Below are positions 46,101-54,177 of a DNA stretch of 64,000 bases, piece by piece; within the stretch, counting starts at the first letter, position 1, and each line of letters starts with the position of its first letter. A model generated the notes under the pieces. That model was not told where the DNA came from. It worked only from the letters and a program-made list of their open reading frames with translations, and made no database searches. The translations under genes were made by a program, and so were the position numbers. This stretch comes from Paraburkholderia caledonica NBRC 102488 (GTDB lineage: Bacteria > Pseudomonadota > Gammaproteobacteria > Burkholderiales > Burkholderiaceae), in assembly GCF_000685095.1 (NCBI RefSeq), contig NZ_BAYE01000006.1:62001-126000 (forward strand), in the 5' to 3' direction.

Positions 46101-46940
46101 ATGGTGGCTAATCCTACGCTTCTCTTTCCACACAACACCGAGCGCACGGCGCGCAGCGGGCCAGCCGTCAGCGAAAAGCTGCTCGCGGTGGAGAACGTCA
46201 GCCTGGAATACCGGACGCGCGAGCGCATCGTCCGCGCGACGCACGACGTCAGCTTCGACGTCTTCGGCGGTGACCGCTTCGTGCTGCTCGGACCGTCCGG
46301 TTGCGGCAAGTCGACGCTGCTCAAGGCGGTGGGCGGCTTCATCGAGCCGGCGTCGGGCACCATTTCGCTCGACGGTCAGATCGTGCGCGGCCCAGGCGCC
46401 GACCGCATTGTCGTGTTCCAGGAGTTCGACCAGTTGCCGCCGTGGAAGACAGTGCTGCAAAACGTAGCCTTTCCGCTGCGCGTTGCGAAGAAGCTCTCGC
46501 GCGCGGAGGCCAACGAGCGTGCTCTGCATTATCTGGAGAAAGTCGGCCTCGCTGCGTTTGCGAACGCTTATCCGCATACGTTGTCGGGCGGAATGAAGCA
46601 GCGCGTGGCCATCGCGCGGGCTCTCGCCATGCAGCCGCGCGTGCTGCTGATGGACGAACCGTTCGCCGCGCTCGACGCATTGACTCGCCGCAAGATGCAG
46701 GAAGAACTGCTGCGCCTGTGGGAAGAAGTGAATTTCACGCTGCTTTTCGTCACGCATTCAATCGAAGAGGCGCTCGTGGTGGGCAACCGCATACTGTTGC
46801 TGTCGCCGCATCCAGGCCGAGTGCGTGCGGAATTGAACAGTCACCAGTATTCGCAGGACAGCTTTGGGCGCAGCGATTTTCAGCGCAGCGTCGCACGTAT
46901 CCATCATCTGTTGTTCGACGAGACGGAGGCTGTGCAATGA
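46101..46940 (+). CDS. ABC transporter ATP-binding protein (TauB/SsuB type)
   Basis: A 279-residue ATPase. Walker A is GPSGCGKST (about 65-73), the Q-loop is in VVFQEFDQLPPW, the signature is LSGGMKQRVAIARAL, Walker B is VLLMDEPFAALD, and the switch histidine is in FVTHSIEEA. Its stop overlaps the permease start by four bases (ATGA). It energises uptake through the permease encoded next. Confidence 0.95.
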   Translation: MVANPTLLFPHNTERTARSGPAVSEKLLAVENVSLEYRTRERIVRATHDVSFDVFGGDRFVLLGPSGCGKSTLLKAVGGFIEPASGTISLDGQIVRGPGADRIVVFQEFDQLPPWKTVLQNVAFPLRVAKKLSRAEANERALHYLEKVGLAAFANAYPHTLSGGMKQRVAIARALAMQPRVLLMDEPFAALDALTRRKMQEELLRLWEEVNFTLLFVTHSIEEALVVGNRILLLSPHPGRVRAELNSHQYSQDSFGRSDFQRSVARIHHLLFDETEAVQ

Positions 46941-47815
46941 GTTCGCCCGCTACATTACTGCCGCCGGTTCGCGAAGAATACGAGCGCCCTCTGGAACCGC
47001 TCGGCGAGCTCGTCATTGAGGCGCCGCTGCCGCTCACGAGGCGCATTTTCGCGCAGAGCTGGCTGCGCAAAACGCTCATTGCGCTAGTGCTGATCGCTGC
47101 ATGGGAAATTGCGGCGCGCGTGGTCAACAACGATCTGCTGCTGCCCACGTTCGGCGCGACGTTCAGCGCATTCGTGCAGGGCGTGTGGTCCGGAGAATTG
47201 CTGCAAAAGACGGCCGTGTCGATGTCGGTACTGCTGCGCGGTTATCTGCTGGGTGCGGCGCTGGCGTTCGTGCTGACATCGCTTGCCGTGTCCACACGTG
47301 TGGGCCGCGATTTACTGTCGATGCTGACCGCGATGTTCAACCCGTTGCCTTCCGTCGCGCTGTTGCCGATTGCGTTGTTGTGGTTCGGCCTCGGCACGGG
47401 CAGCCTGTTGTTCGTGCTCGTGCACTCCGTGCTGTGGCCGCTTGCGCTCAACACGTATTCCGGCTTCCAATCGGTCCCGGCCACGCTGCGCATGACCGGA
47501 CGCAACTATGGACTGACGGGAATGCGCCATGTATTGCTGATTCTCGTGCCGGCCGCATTGCCGTCAATTCTCGCGGGCTTGCGCGTGGGCTGGGCATTTG
47601 CCTGGCGCACGCTGATCGCGGCAGAACTCGTGTTCGGCGCGAGTTCGGGCAGCGGCGGACTTGGCTGGTACATCTTTCAGAACCGCAATGAGTTGTACAC
47701 GGACCGCGTTTTCGCTGGGCTCGCCGCGGTGATCGTGATCGGACTGCTGGTCGAGCACCTGGTGTTCGATACGCTGGAGCGGGTTACGGTGCGGCGCTGG
47801 GGGGTGCAGCAGTAG
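46937..47815 (+). CDS. ABC transporter permease (TauC/SsuC type)
   Basis: A 292-residue inner-membrane permease with about six helices. The first is TLIALVLIAAWEIAARVV, and the EAA-type cytoplasmic loop contains MTGRNYGLTGMRHVLLILVPAALPSILAGLR. It ends the putative sulfonate uptake operon (binding protein, ATPase, permease). The start overlaps the ATPase stop. YihY converges on it from the other side, 114 bp away. Confidence 0.94.
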   Translation: MSSPATLLPPVREEYERPLEPLGELVIEAPLPLTRRIFAQSWLRKTLIALVLIAAWEIAARVVNNDLLLPTFGATFSAFVQGVWSGELLQKTAVSMSVLLRGYLLGAALAFVLTSLAVSTRVGRDLLSMLTAMFNPLPSVALLPIALLWFGLGTGSLLFVLVHSVLWPLALNTYSGFQSVPATLRMTGRNYGLTGMRHVLLILVPAALPSILAGLRVGWAFAWRTLIAAELVFGASSGSGGLGWYIFQNRNELYTDRVFAGLAAVIVIGLLVEHLVFDTLERVTVRRWGVQQ

Positions 47816-47929
47816 GTTTGGTAACTGCGGCCGCTGGGCGAACGGCACACATGCCGCCATGCGCTTCGCTGCACAAGCGATCCGGACACCAGCGCAGCGG
47901 CGCAGTAAAGTACTGACGCAACCGCGCCA

Positions 47930-48868
47930 TCACCCACGCGAACGTGCCGCACCCACCGACAACGGCCGGTCCCTTTCTTCGTCCTTCACTTCGTTGCGTC
48001 CTGCGAGTTCGGCCGTCGCTTCCGCGCCAAACAGAAACACCGCTGCGGAGAAGTAGAGCCACATCATCAACACCGCAAGCGAGCCTGCTGCGCCGAACGA
48101 ACTGGCTGTGCCCGCATGCGTGAGGTAAAGGCCGAACAGGTGCCGGCCAACCGAGAATAGTACTGCCGCTGTCATCCCGCCAATCGCGGCGTGCATGAAG
48201 CTCACGTGCGCGTCCGACATCCATCTGAGGAGCGCGGTGAATGCGGCGCCCAGCACGATAAGTCCTATTACCGTTTGCAGGATCGCGGTGACGACGACTA
48301 ATGGCGAATCGCCGAATATCGCATGGCCCGCATACGTGATCGCGGTGTCGAGCACGAGGGACACGACGAGCAGAAAGCCGAGGCCGAGCACCATGCCGAC
48401 CGACACCAGCCGGGTCCGCACGAGCCAGGTGATGCTGCCCTTGCTTTTGGCGTCTTTCGCAGCTTCGAGGACGACATCGAGCGCGGTGTTCAGTGAAGTG
48501 AAAGTCGCGGATGCGCCGACGATCAGCAGCACGAGGGACACCACTGCGGCAATGCCCCCGCCGCTCGCCCGATGCGCGTGCTCGACGATGGTCTGCATCG
48601 CCTCAGCCGCGTCTTTGCCGAGAATGCCGCGCATCTGATCGAACAGACGTCCGCGTGCCGCGTCTTCACCGAAGAACCAGCCGGCGACCGCCAGCACCAT
48701 GAGGAGCGTGGGCGCCAGCGAGAAAGCCGAATAAAAGCCGACGCTGGCGGCCATCATCGGGCAGCGGTCCGACATGAAACGCTTGCCTGCGTTGACGCCG
48801 ACGGTGAAAGCGTTACGCAACCATCCGTGGTTTTTCGACACCGCCGCGCGGGATGAGATCCTGTTCAT
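47930..48868 (-). CDS. YihY/virulence factor BrkB family membrane protein
   Basis: A 312-residue inner-membrane protein with six predicted helices. MAASVGFYSAFSLAPTLLM, then LFDQMRGILG and SDAHVSFMHAAIGGMTAAVLF are the usual YihY landmarks, and AVLMMWLYFSAAVFLFGAE is the last helix. The family was once called ribonuclease BN in error; its real role is unknown. GAGG lies seven bases before the ATG. Two GC-rich palindromes lie 43-72 bp upstream. Confidence 0.9.
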   Translation of the reverse strand: MNRISSRAAVSKNHGWLRNAFTVGVNAGKRFMSDRCPMMAASVGFYSAFSLAPTLLMVLAVAGWFFGEDAARGRLFDQMRGILGKDAAEAMQTIVEHAHRASGGGIAAVVSLVLLIVGASATFTSLNTALDVVLEAAKDAKSKGSITWLVRTRLVSVGMVLGLGFLLVVSLVLDTAITYAGHAIFGDSPLVVVTAILQTVIGLIVLGAAFTALLRWMSDAHVSFMHAAIGGMTAAVLFSVGRHLFGLYLTHAGTASSFGAAGSLAVLMMWLYFSAAVFLFGAEATAELAGRNEVKDEERDRPLSVGAARSRG

Positions 48869-49259
48869 ATACGCCTCGCCGTTGAATATGATGACGCTCC
48901 GCGGCTCCCGGTTAGCCGGCGGCTAAGCCCGCCCGGCGGGCCCGCAGCGCTGGATTGCACTGCGCATCCCTTGTGCCTGCCCGCCACGCGAGCCGCCGCG
49001 GCTGTCAGCGTCGGTATCGACACCGGCAACCGCGGCTTGCCCCTCTCGACGCTGTCCAATGTCGATTGGCGCCTCGTCGAAACCCGCGCGGCCGCCGTAG
49101 TTTTTCTTTTCCGCCGCAGCAGATCTTCTCGTTTGTCCAATGGCCGCGCAAAGCCGATAGTTCAGTCACCGAGGGCGCACTGCAAAACCCGCTTCAGCAA
49201 GCGGCAGCCGGCCAGGCAGCACGCTCTCATATCTGAATCTAAATACTTTGGAGCACAAC
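48869..49259. other. Divergent intergenic region with two palindromes
   Basis: No gene is supported. TTAGCCggcGGCTAA at 48911-48925 and GCCCGCCcGGCGGGC at 48926-48940 are perfect adjacent palindromes, upstream of yihY. They may form a tandem operator or an extended hairpin. Confidence 0.5.
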
Positions 49260-49970
49260 ATGAATACGTCGGAAAAAGTCGCAGTGGTGACGGGCGCATC
49301 GCAAGGCATCGGCGCCGAATTGGTCAAGGCTTTCCGTCAGCGCGGTTATCGAGTGGTCGCAACGGCGCGCGGCATTACCCCGTTCGACGACCCGAACATC
49401 GCCACGGTCGCTGGCGACATCGCCGACCCGGCCACCGCGCGGCGCGTGATCGCAGAAGGTGTCGCGCGTTTCGGCCGGATCGATACGCTCGTCAACAACG
49501 CGGGCGTCTTCCTCGCGAAGCCTTTTACCAGCTATACGGCAGAAGACTACGCATTGGTGAAAGGCGTGAACCTCGACGGCTTTTTCAACATTACTCAACT
49601 CGCCATTGCCGAAATGGAAAAGCGCCAAAGCGGGCACATCGTCACCATTACGACGAGCCTCACGGATCACGCTGTTAGCGGCGTACCTTCGGTGCTTGCC
49701 TCGTTGACGAAAGGCGGCCTCAACTCAGCGACGAAGTCGATCGCCATTGAATACGCAAAAGCGGGGATTCGCGCCAACGCGGTGTCGCCTGGCATCATCA
49801 AATCGCCGATGCATGCGGTCGAAACGCATGCAGCGCTTGGTGCGCTGCACCCGGTCGGCCACATGGGCGAAATGGACGACATCGTGCAGGCTGTGCTGTA
49901 TCTCGACGCGGCGCCGTTCGTGACGGGCGAAATCCTGCACGTGGACGGCGGCCAGAGCGCCGGTCACTAA
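49260..49970 (+). CDS. SDR-family protein lacking the catalytic tyrosine
   Basis: A 236-residue Rossmann protein. The cofactor motif TGASQGIG (11-18) and LVNNAG (77-82) are intact, and the Ser of the active site is at 133 (TITTSLTD). At the place of the Tyr of YxxxK the sequence reads VLASLTK, so Lys 151 is kept but position 147 is alanine. An ordinary dehydrogenase reaction is therefore doubtful. The C-terminal FVTGEILHVDGGQSAG is normal. GGAG lies six bases before the ATG. A tautomerase gene follows by 58 bp. Confidence 0.85.
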   Translation: MNTSEKVAVVTGASQGIGAELVKAFRQRGYRVVATARGITPFDDPNIATVAGDIADPATARRVIAEGVARFGRIDTLVNNAGVFLAKPFTSYTAEDYALVKGVNLDGFFNITQLAIAEMEKRQSGHIVTITTSLTDHAVSGVPSVLASLTKGGLNSATKSIAIEYAKAGIRANAVSPGIIKSPMHAVETHAALGALHPVGHMGEMDDIVQAVLYLDAAPFVTGEILHVDGGQSAGH

Positions 49971-49986
49971 ACCCATCGAAAATAAC

Positions 49987-50009
49987 CGGGCGCCGATTGG
50001 CGGCGCCCG
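49987..50009 (+). terminator. Hairpin between the SDR and tautomerase genes
   Basis: CGGGCGCC and GGCGCCCG enclose a seven-base loop and are followed by CTTTG. It may attenuate transcription into the tautomerase gene. Confidence 0.5.
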
Positions 50010-50028
50010 CTTTGCCATGGAGGACGAC

Positions 50029-50283
50029 ATGCCTATCGTCACGATTCAGGTTACGCGCGAGGGAACGAAGCCTGGCGCATCATCGGTCACCGCCGACGAA
50101 AAAGCGCGCTTGATCAGCGGTGTCAGCCACGTGTTGCTCGACGTGCTGAACAAGCCGCTCGAAGCCACGTTCGTCGTGATCGAAGAAGTGGACATGGAAA
50201 ACTGGGGTTGGGGCGGCTTGCCGGTTCAGGAATACCGCAAGCAGAAAGCGCTGAAAAGCGGCGAGAGCGGCAAGACCGATTGA
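50029..50283 (+). CDS. 4-oxalocrotonate tautomerase family protein
   Basis: An 84-residue tautomerase. After removal of Met the catalytic proline is residue 1 (MPIVTIQVTREG), and Arg lies in the first strand region. At this length it fits the single-domain 4-OT group with a hydrophilic C-terminal extension. GAGGACGAC precedes the ATG at 50029; an earlier ATG twelve bases upstream would bury the catalytic proline and is rejected. It follows the tyrosine-less SDR and may act in the same unknown pathway. Confidence 0.87.
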   Translation: MPIVTIQVTREGTKPGASSVTADEKARLISGVSHVLLDVLNKPLEATFVVIEEVDMENWGWGGLPVQEYRKQKALKSGESGKTD

Positions 50284-50292
50284 GCCGCGCGG

Positions 50293-51207
50293 CTACCGCG
50301 CGCTGGCTTCCGCAAGAAGCCACTCCTTGAATGCGACCACTGCGGGCTCGTTGCCGTTGTCTTTCCGGTGGACCACGTAGTAGGCGAGTTCGCAAGTCTG
50401 CGCCTCCGCAAAGGGCCGGACGAGACGGCCCTCCGCGATGTCGCGTTCCACCAGACAGGTCCTGCCGAGTGCCACGCCATTGCCTGAGATTGCGGTGTGG
50501 ATCGCTGCGGCGGAGTCGTTGATTTGCAGTCCGCGATCGCAGTCGACAACGCCCGCGTTACCCGTCTTTTGCACCCAGGAACGCCAGGTGGGGAAGGTGG
50601 GGGCCATGCGCATCGAGATGTCGTGTATCAACGGGTGGTAATTCAGATCGGCGGGTGTCTTGAGCGGATGTTCGCCCGCGAGTAGCGCGGGGCTGCACAC
50701 CGGGAAGAACTCGTCGCGCATCAGGAACGTTGCGGTAAGCTCCGGCCACTGGCCCGTGCCGTAGCGAATGCCGGCATCCACTCTGTCGGCGGTGAAGTCG
50801 ACGAGTTTAAGCGACAGGTCGATCCGCAGATCGTAGCGCGGATAGTTGCGCTGAAATCGTTCCACGCGATGCAAGAACCACTTGTCGGCGAGAGCGGGCG
50901 GCACGGTGACTGTCACCGTGATGCGCTCCTTGCTGGCCTTCAGACGCTCGACAGCCGTCGCGAGCAATTCAAAACCCGCTTGCAGTTCGGGCATGGCCGC
51001 GCGGGCCGCGTCGGTCAGCATGAGCCGCGACGCGCCCGACGTCGAGCGATGAAATAACTCGATCTCCAACGTTTCCTCCAGCCCGCGAACCATCTGGCCG
51101 ATCGCGGCGGGAGTCACGTGCAGTTCTTCCGCAGCGGCGACATAACTCAGATGCCGGCCGACCGCCTCGAAAGCGCGCAGTGCATTCAGATGATTGGGTG
51201 CTCGCAT
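50293..51207 (-). CDS. LysR-type regulator (GcvA-like)
   Basis: A 304-residue LysR regulator with the DNA-binding segment LNALRAFEAVGRHLSYVAAA and GQMVRGLEETL near the N-terminus and a GcvA-type effector domain. Its 3' end lies nine bases from the tautomerase stop (convergent). It may regulate the SDR/tautomerase pair or the thioredoxin-like gene 92 bp upstream; nothing in the sequence decides this. Confidence 0.9.
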   Translation of the reverse strand: MRAPNHLNALRAFEAVGRHLSYVAAAEELHVTPAAIGQMVRGLEETLEIELFHRSTSGASRLMLTDAARAAMPELQAGFELLATAVERLKASKERITVTVTVPPALADKWFLHRVERFQRNYPRYDLRIDLSLKLVDFTADRVDAGIRYGTGQWPELTATFLMRDEFFPVCSPALLAGEHPLKTPADLNYHPLIHDISMRMAPTFPTWRSWVQKTGNAGVVDCDRGLQINDSAAAIHTAISGNGVALGRTCLVERDIAEGRLVRPFAEAQTCELAYYVVHRKDNGNEPAVVAFKEWLLAEASAR

Positions 51208-51299
51208 GGACCGTCGCCAAGCCTGCTTAATTAGATTGACGCATGCTCGCAGGCGGACCCGGCGTCGTCAATACCGGAATGCGGCGGCGCCGCATGACG

Positions 51300-51851
51300 T
51301 CAACCCGGTTGCGCCAGCAACTCGCGAATCTTTGCCTCCGTCTGTGCATAATCGCCTTCGCCGAAGTGGCTGTAGACGACGTGGCCTGTCTTGTCGAACA
51401 GATACAGCGCGGGCCAGTACTGGTTATTGAAGGCGTTCCACGTCGCGTACTGGTTGTCGAGCGCCACCGGATATTGAATGTCGAACTTCTTGAGTGCCGC
51501 GCTGACGTGCCCGGCGTCGCGTTCGAACGGGTATTCCGGAGTGTGAACGCCGATCACTTCCAGTCCCTGATTGCCGTATTGCTTGTACCAGCCCTTCACG
51601 TACGGCAGCGTGTTGACGCAGTTGATACATGAATACGTCCAGAAGTCGACTAGCACGACCTTGCCGCGCAGTTGCGGCAGTGTGAGCGGCGGGCTGTTGA
51701 GCCACTTGTCGATGCCGGTTATCTGAGGCGCGGCCGGCGCATTGCGTTCGGCCGCGGTAATCGCGCTGCCGCGCGTTGCAAGCAGACTGGCAAGCAGCGC
51801 AAGCGCGATAAATGAGCCGACAGTGGCGATCGTTTTGAGTCGGGCGTGCAT
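51300..51851 (-). CDS. Thioredoxin-like membrane-anchored protein
   Basis: A 183-residue protein with an N-terminal hydrophobic anchor or signal (about 10-28), then a TlpA/AhpC-like thioredoxin fold. The active site is WTYSCINC (Cys 75 and 78) and the cis-proline region is NQYWPALYLFD. It closely resembles the middle domain of DipZ encoded divergently (shared GKVV, FWTYSCINC, TLPY and NNQYWPA-type segments), so it looks like a duplicated stand-alone copy. AAGGA lies about nine bases before the ATG. It is probably a periplasmic thiol reductase. Confidence 0.88.
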   Translation of the reverse strand: MHARLKTIATVGSFIALALLASLLATRGSAITAAERNAPAAPQITGIDKWLNSPPLTLPQLRGKVVLVDFWTYSCINCVNTLPYVKGWYKQYGNQGLEVIGVHTPEYPFERDAGHVSAALKKFDIQYPVALDNQYATWNAFNNQYWPALYLFDKTGHVVYSHFGEGDYAQTEAKIRELLAQPG

Positions 51852-51962
51852 GATCGAATGTCCTTTTAGAAGACGCGGGTTGCGCGCAAGGGTTGATCGG
51901 TAGACATGACGTCATTGGGCGCCGCCGACGTATCTGGCATGTGTCGCTGCCTGAGCTCGTGC

Positions 51963-52009
51963 GCAATGTTTTGTGTCAGCACAGCCGCCCGATACGCTGA
52001 GATACAAAG
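51963..52009 (-). promoter_or_regulatory. Direct-repeat regulatory element, copy C1
   Basis: Minus-strand TTTGTATCTCAGCGTATC is followed by CTGACACAAAACATTGC, ungapped-aligned over 46 bp with copy B. AAACAT could be a -10 box, with the second half-site over the -35 position. It points at the thioredoxin-like gene, about 110 bp away. Confidence 0.6.
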
Positions 52010-52036
52010 TCATGCCCGTCCCGCGAGGCTCAACGA

Positions 52037-52134
52037 CTTTTGTGTCGCACTGTATCCAGGCAGCCGCCGATACATGAGCTTGCACTTCGCCGCGTGCACC
52101 GACACAAGCCCGATACGTGCCGGTAGTTCAATGC
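52037..52134 (+). promoter_or_regulatory. Direct-repeat regulatory element, copy C2
   Basis: TTTTGTGTCGCACTGTATC is followed by the same ordered blocks as copy A over about 95 bp (CGATACA, GCTTGCA, CGCCGC, GACACAAGCC, GATAC, GTTC, AATGC). It points at dipZ and ends 66 bp before its ATG. Confidence 0.6.
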
Positions 52135-52199
52135 ATGTAAGCGTTCCGCCCTGGTCTACTGACCTGGCCGACGAACTCATTGAACGAAAGGACATCGTT

Positions 52200-53996
52200 A
52201 TGCTGCTCATACTTCTCGCCTTTGCCGGCGGCATGCTCACCATTCTCAGTCCGTGCATTCTCCCGGTCGTGCCCCTCGTGTTTGCGCGCGTCGATCAGTC
52301 GTTCGTCCGGCACGGGTTGCCGCTGCTGGCCGGCATGGCGCTGACCTTCGCGGCCGTCGCGAGTCTCGCCGTGGCCGGCGGCACCTGGGTCGCACACGTC
52401 AACGAATACGGCCGGTGGATCGCGCTCGCGTTCTTTGGCGTATTCGGCGCTGCGCTGCTGTTCCCGACGCTGGCCGAGCGGCTCACGCATCCGCTCGTCA
52501 GTGCCGGCAATCGTCTCGACAGCGCGCTGCGCCGCGACGGCGGCGAACCGCGCGTGGTGTCGTCGGTGCTGCTTGGCGTCGCGACCGGGCTGCTGTGGGC
52601 TCCGTGCGCAGGCCCGATTCTCGGTCTCGTGATGACCGGCGTGATCCTGCATCGACCAGGCGGAGCGAGTGTCTTGCCGTTGCTCGCGTTCGCAGCGGGT
52701 GCGGCGACTTCGCTTGCCATCGTCCTCGCAATTGGCGGGCGGCTGCTCGCCACGCTCAAGCGCTCGTACGGAGCGAGCGAGCGCGTGCGCCAGGTGCTCG
52801 GCGTGGCAGTGCTCGTTTCCGCTGGGGCGATTGCGCTCGGTGTCGATACGCGTGCGTTGACCTATCTGCCTTCGTTGAATACCACCGGCATCGAAGGAAA
52901 ACTGGTTCAGCGCTGGTCGCCGAGGGCGAATGCGCAGCGCCCGGACCCCGGCGGGTTGCTGAAGGTCAGCGCGAGCGCTGAGGGCAGCGAAGTATCTAAT
53001 CCAATGCGTGCTGCAGCGCCGCTTGCGCTGCCCGTGGAAGGCGCAATGCCGTCGCTGTCGGGCGCGGTCGGCTGGCTGAATTCGCCACCGGTGAAAACGG
53101 CCGATCTGCGTGGCAAAGTGGTGATCGTCAATTTCTGGACGTATTCGTGCATCAACTGTCTGCGTACATTGCCGTATCTGAAGACGTGGTCGAGCCGTTA
53201 TCGCGATCACGGGCTCGTCGTCATCGGTGTGCACGCACCGGAATTCGCGTTTGAACACAACATTGCAAACGTGAAGCGAGCCGCGGCGGATCTCGGTGTC
53301 GATTATCCGATCGCGATCGATAACAAGCTCGCCGTGTGGCAGGCGTTCGACAATCAGTATTGGCCGGCCTTTTATATCGTCGATGCGCACGGCGACATTC
53401 GCTATCACCATTTCGGAGAGGGCGGGTACGAGCAATCTGAAGAAGTCATCCGTCAATTGCTGGCGGACGCGGGGCATACGAAGCTGCCGGCACCGGCGGG
53501 TGCGGCGAAGGCGACGGGAATTGAAGCTGCCGCCGACCCGCGGGATTTGCGCTCGGGAGAGACCTACGTCGGCTATCGGCAGGCGGAAGGTTTTGCGTCG
53601 CCGGAAACGCTCGCGCCGGACGTGCTTCGCACATACACCTCGCCCGCCCGACTGCCGTCCGGAAGCTGGAGCCTCGACGGCGAGTGGAATGTCGGCGGCG
53701 AGCGCGCGCAGTTGGCCAAAAGCGGTGGAAAGATCGCCTACCGGTTCCACGCGCGCGACCTGCATCTTGTGCTGGGGCCGATGGCGGACGGCAAGCCGGT
53801 GAGGTTCAAAGTCACGATCGACGGGAAGCCGCCGGGCGCTTCGCATGGCGCGGACACGGACGCGAACGGCGTCGGCGTTGTCGATGAAGAGCGGCTTTAT
53901 CAGCTCGTGCGGCAAAGCGGGCCGGTTCAGGACCGAACGTTCGAGATCCAGTTTCTCGATTCAGGGGTGAGCGCGTACGCATTTACATTCGGCTAG
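52200..53996 (+). CDS. dipZ: DipZ: CcdA-type thiol transporter fused to thioredoxin
   Basis: A 598-residue protein. Residues 1-225 form a CcdA/DsbD-like membrane domain with six helices and paired cysteines at about 19 (SPCILP) and 136 (WAPCAGP). A Pro-containing linker leads to a periplasmic thioredoxin domain with WTYSCINC (Cys 317 and 320). The C-terminal part (about 440-598) is the beta-rich DipZ carboxy domain. It should carry reducing power from the cytoplasm to periplasmic disulfides. The ATG at 52200 has AAAGGA about eight bases ahead; the longer frame is rejected. It is divergent from a thioredoxin-like paralogue. Confidence 0.93.
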   Translation: MLLILLAFAGGMLTILSPCILPVVPLVFARVDQSFVRHGLPLLAGMALTFAAVASLAVAGGTWVAHVNEYGRWIALAFFGVFGAALLFPTLAERLTHPLVSAGNRLDSALRRDGGEPRVVSSVLLGVATGLLWAPCAGPILGLVMTGVILHRPGGASVLPLLAFAAGAATSLAIVLAIGGRLLATLKRSYGASERVRQVLGVAVLVSAGAIALGVDTRALTYLPSLNTTGIEGKLVQRWSPRANAQRPDPGGLLKVSASAEGSEVSNPMRAAAPLALPVEGAMPSLSGAVGWLNSPPVKTADLRGKVVIVNFWTYSCINCLRTLPYLKTWSSRYRDHGLVVIGVHAPEFAFEHNIANVKRAAADLGVDYPIAIDNKLAVWQAFDNQYWPAFYIVDAHGDIRYHHFGEGGYEQSEEVIRQLLADAGHTKLPAPAGAAKATGIEAAADPRDLRSGETYVGYRQAEGFASPETLAPDVLRTYTSPARLPSGSWSLDGEWNVGGERAQLAKSGGKIAYRFHARDLHLVLGPMADGKPVRFKVTIDGKPPGASHGADTDANGVGVVDEERLYQLVRQSGPVQDRTFEIQFLDSGVSAYAFTFG

Positions 53997-54041
53997 CACA
54001 ACCGGAGTTCGGCTGCGGAGCCGGCCGGGACAGGCAAGTGC

Positions 54042-54058
54042 GGCACGGTGTCCGTGCC
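54042..54058 (+). terminator. Candidate hairpin after dipZ
   Basis: GGCACGG and CCGTGCC enclose a three-base loop, and outer bases AGGCA and TGCCT can extend the stem. No T-run. Confidence 0.45.
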
Positions 54059-54074
54059 TGCCTGCCTGCCTGCC
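54055..54074 (+). repeat. Tetranucleotide repeat (TGCC)5
   Basis: Five perfect TGCC units between dipZ and the receiver gene, overlapping the end of the hairpin at 54042-54058. Confidence 0.8.
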
Positions 54075-54177
54075 TGCGCGGCGCGACGCAGGAGAGCGAC
54101 GCGACGACCTTCCTGCAAGCGCGCCGTGGAATGCGACTTGCTGCGCTGCGATAGTTTTTTATTGCAAATCGTGACAC

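Noticed and set aside
54055..54074. TGCC repeat considered as a phase-variation switch
   Set aside because: It lies between genes, more than 100 bp before the receiver start and outside any reading frame, and overlaps a probable terminator hairpin.
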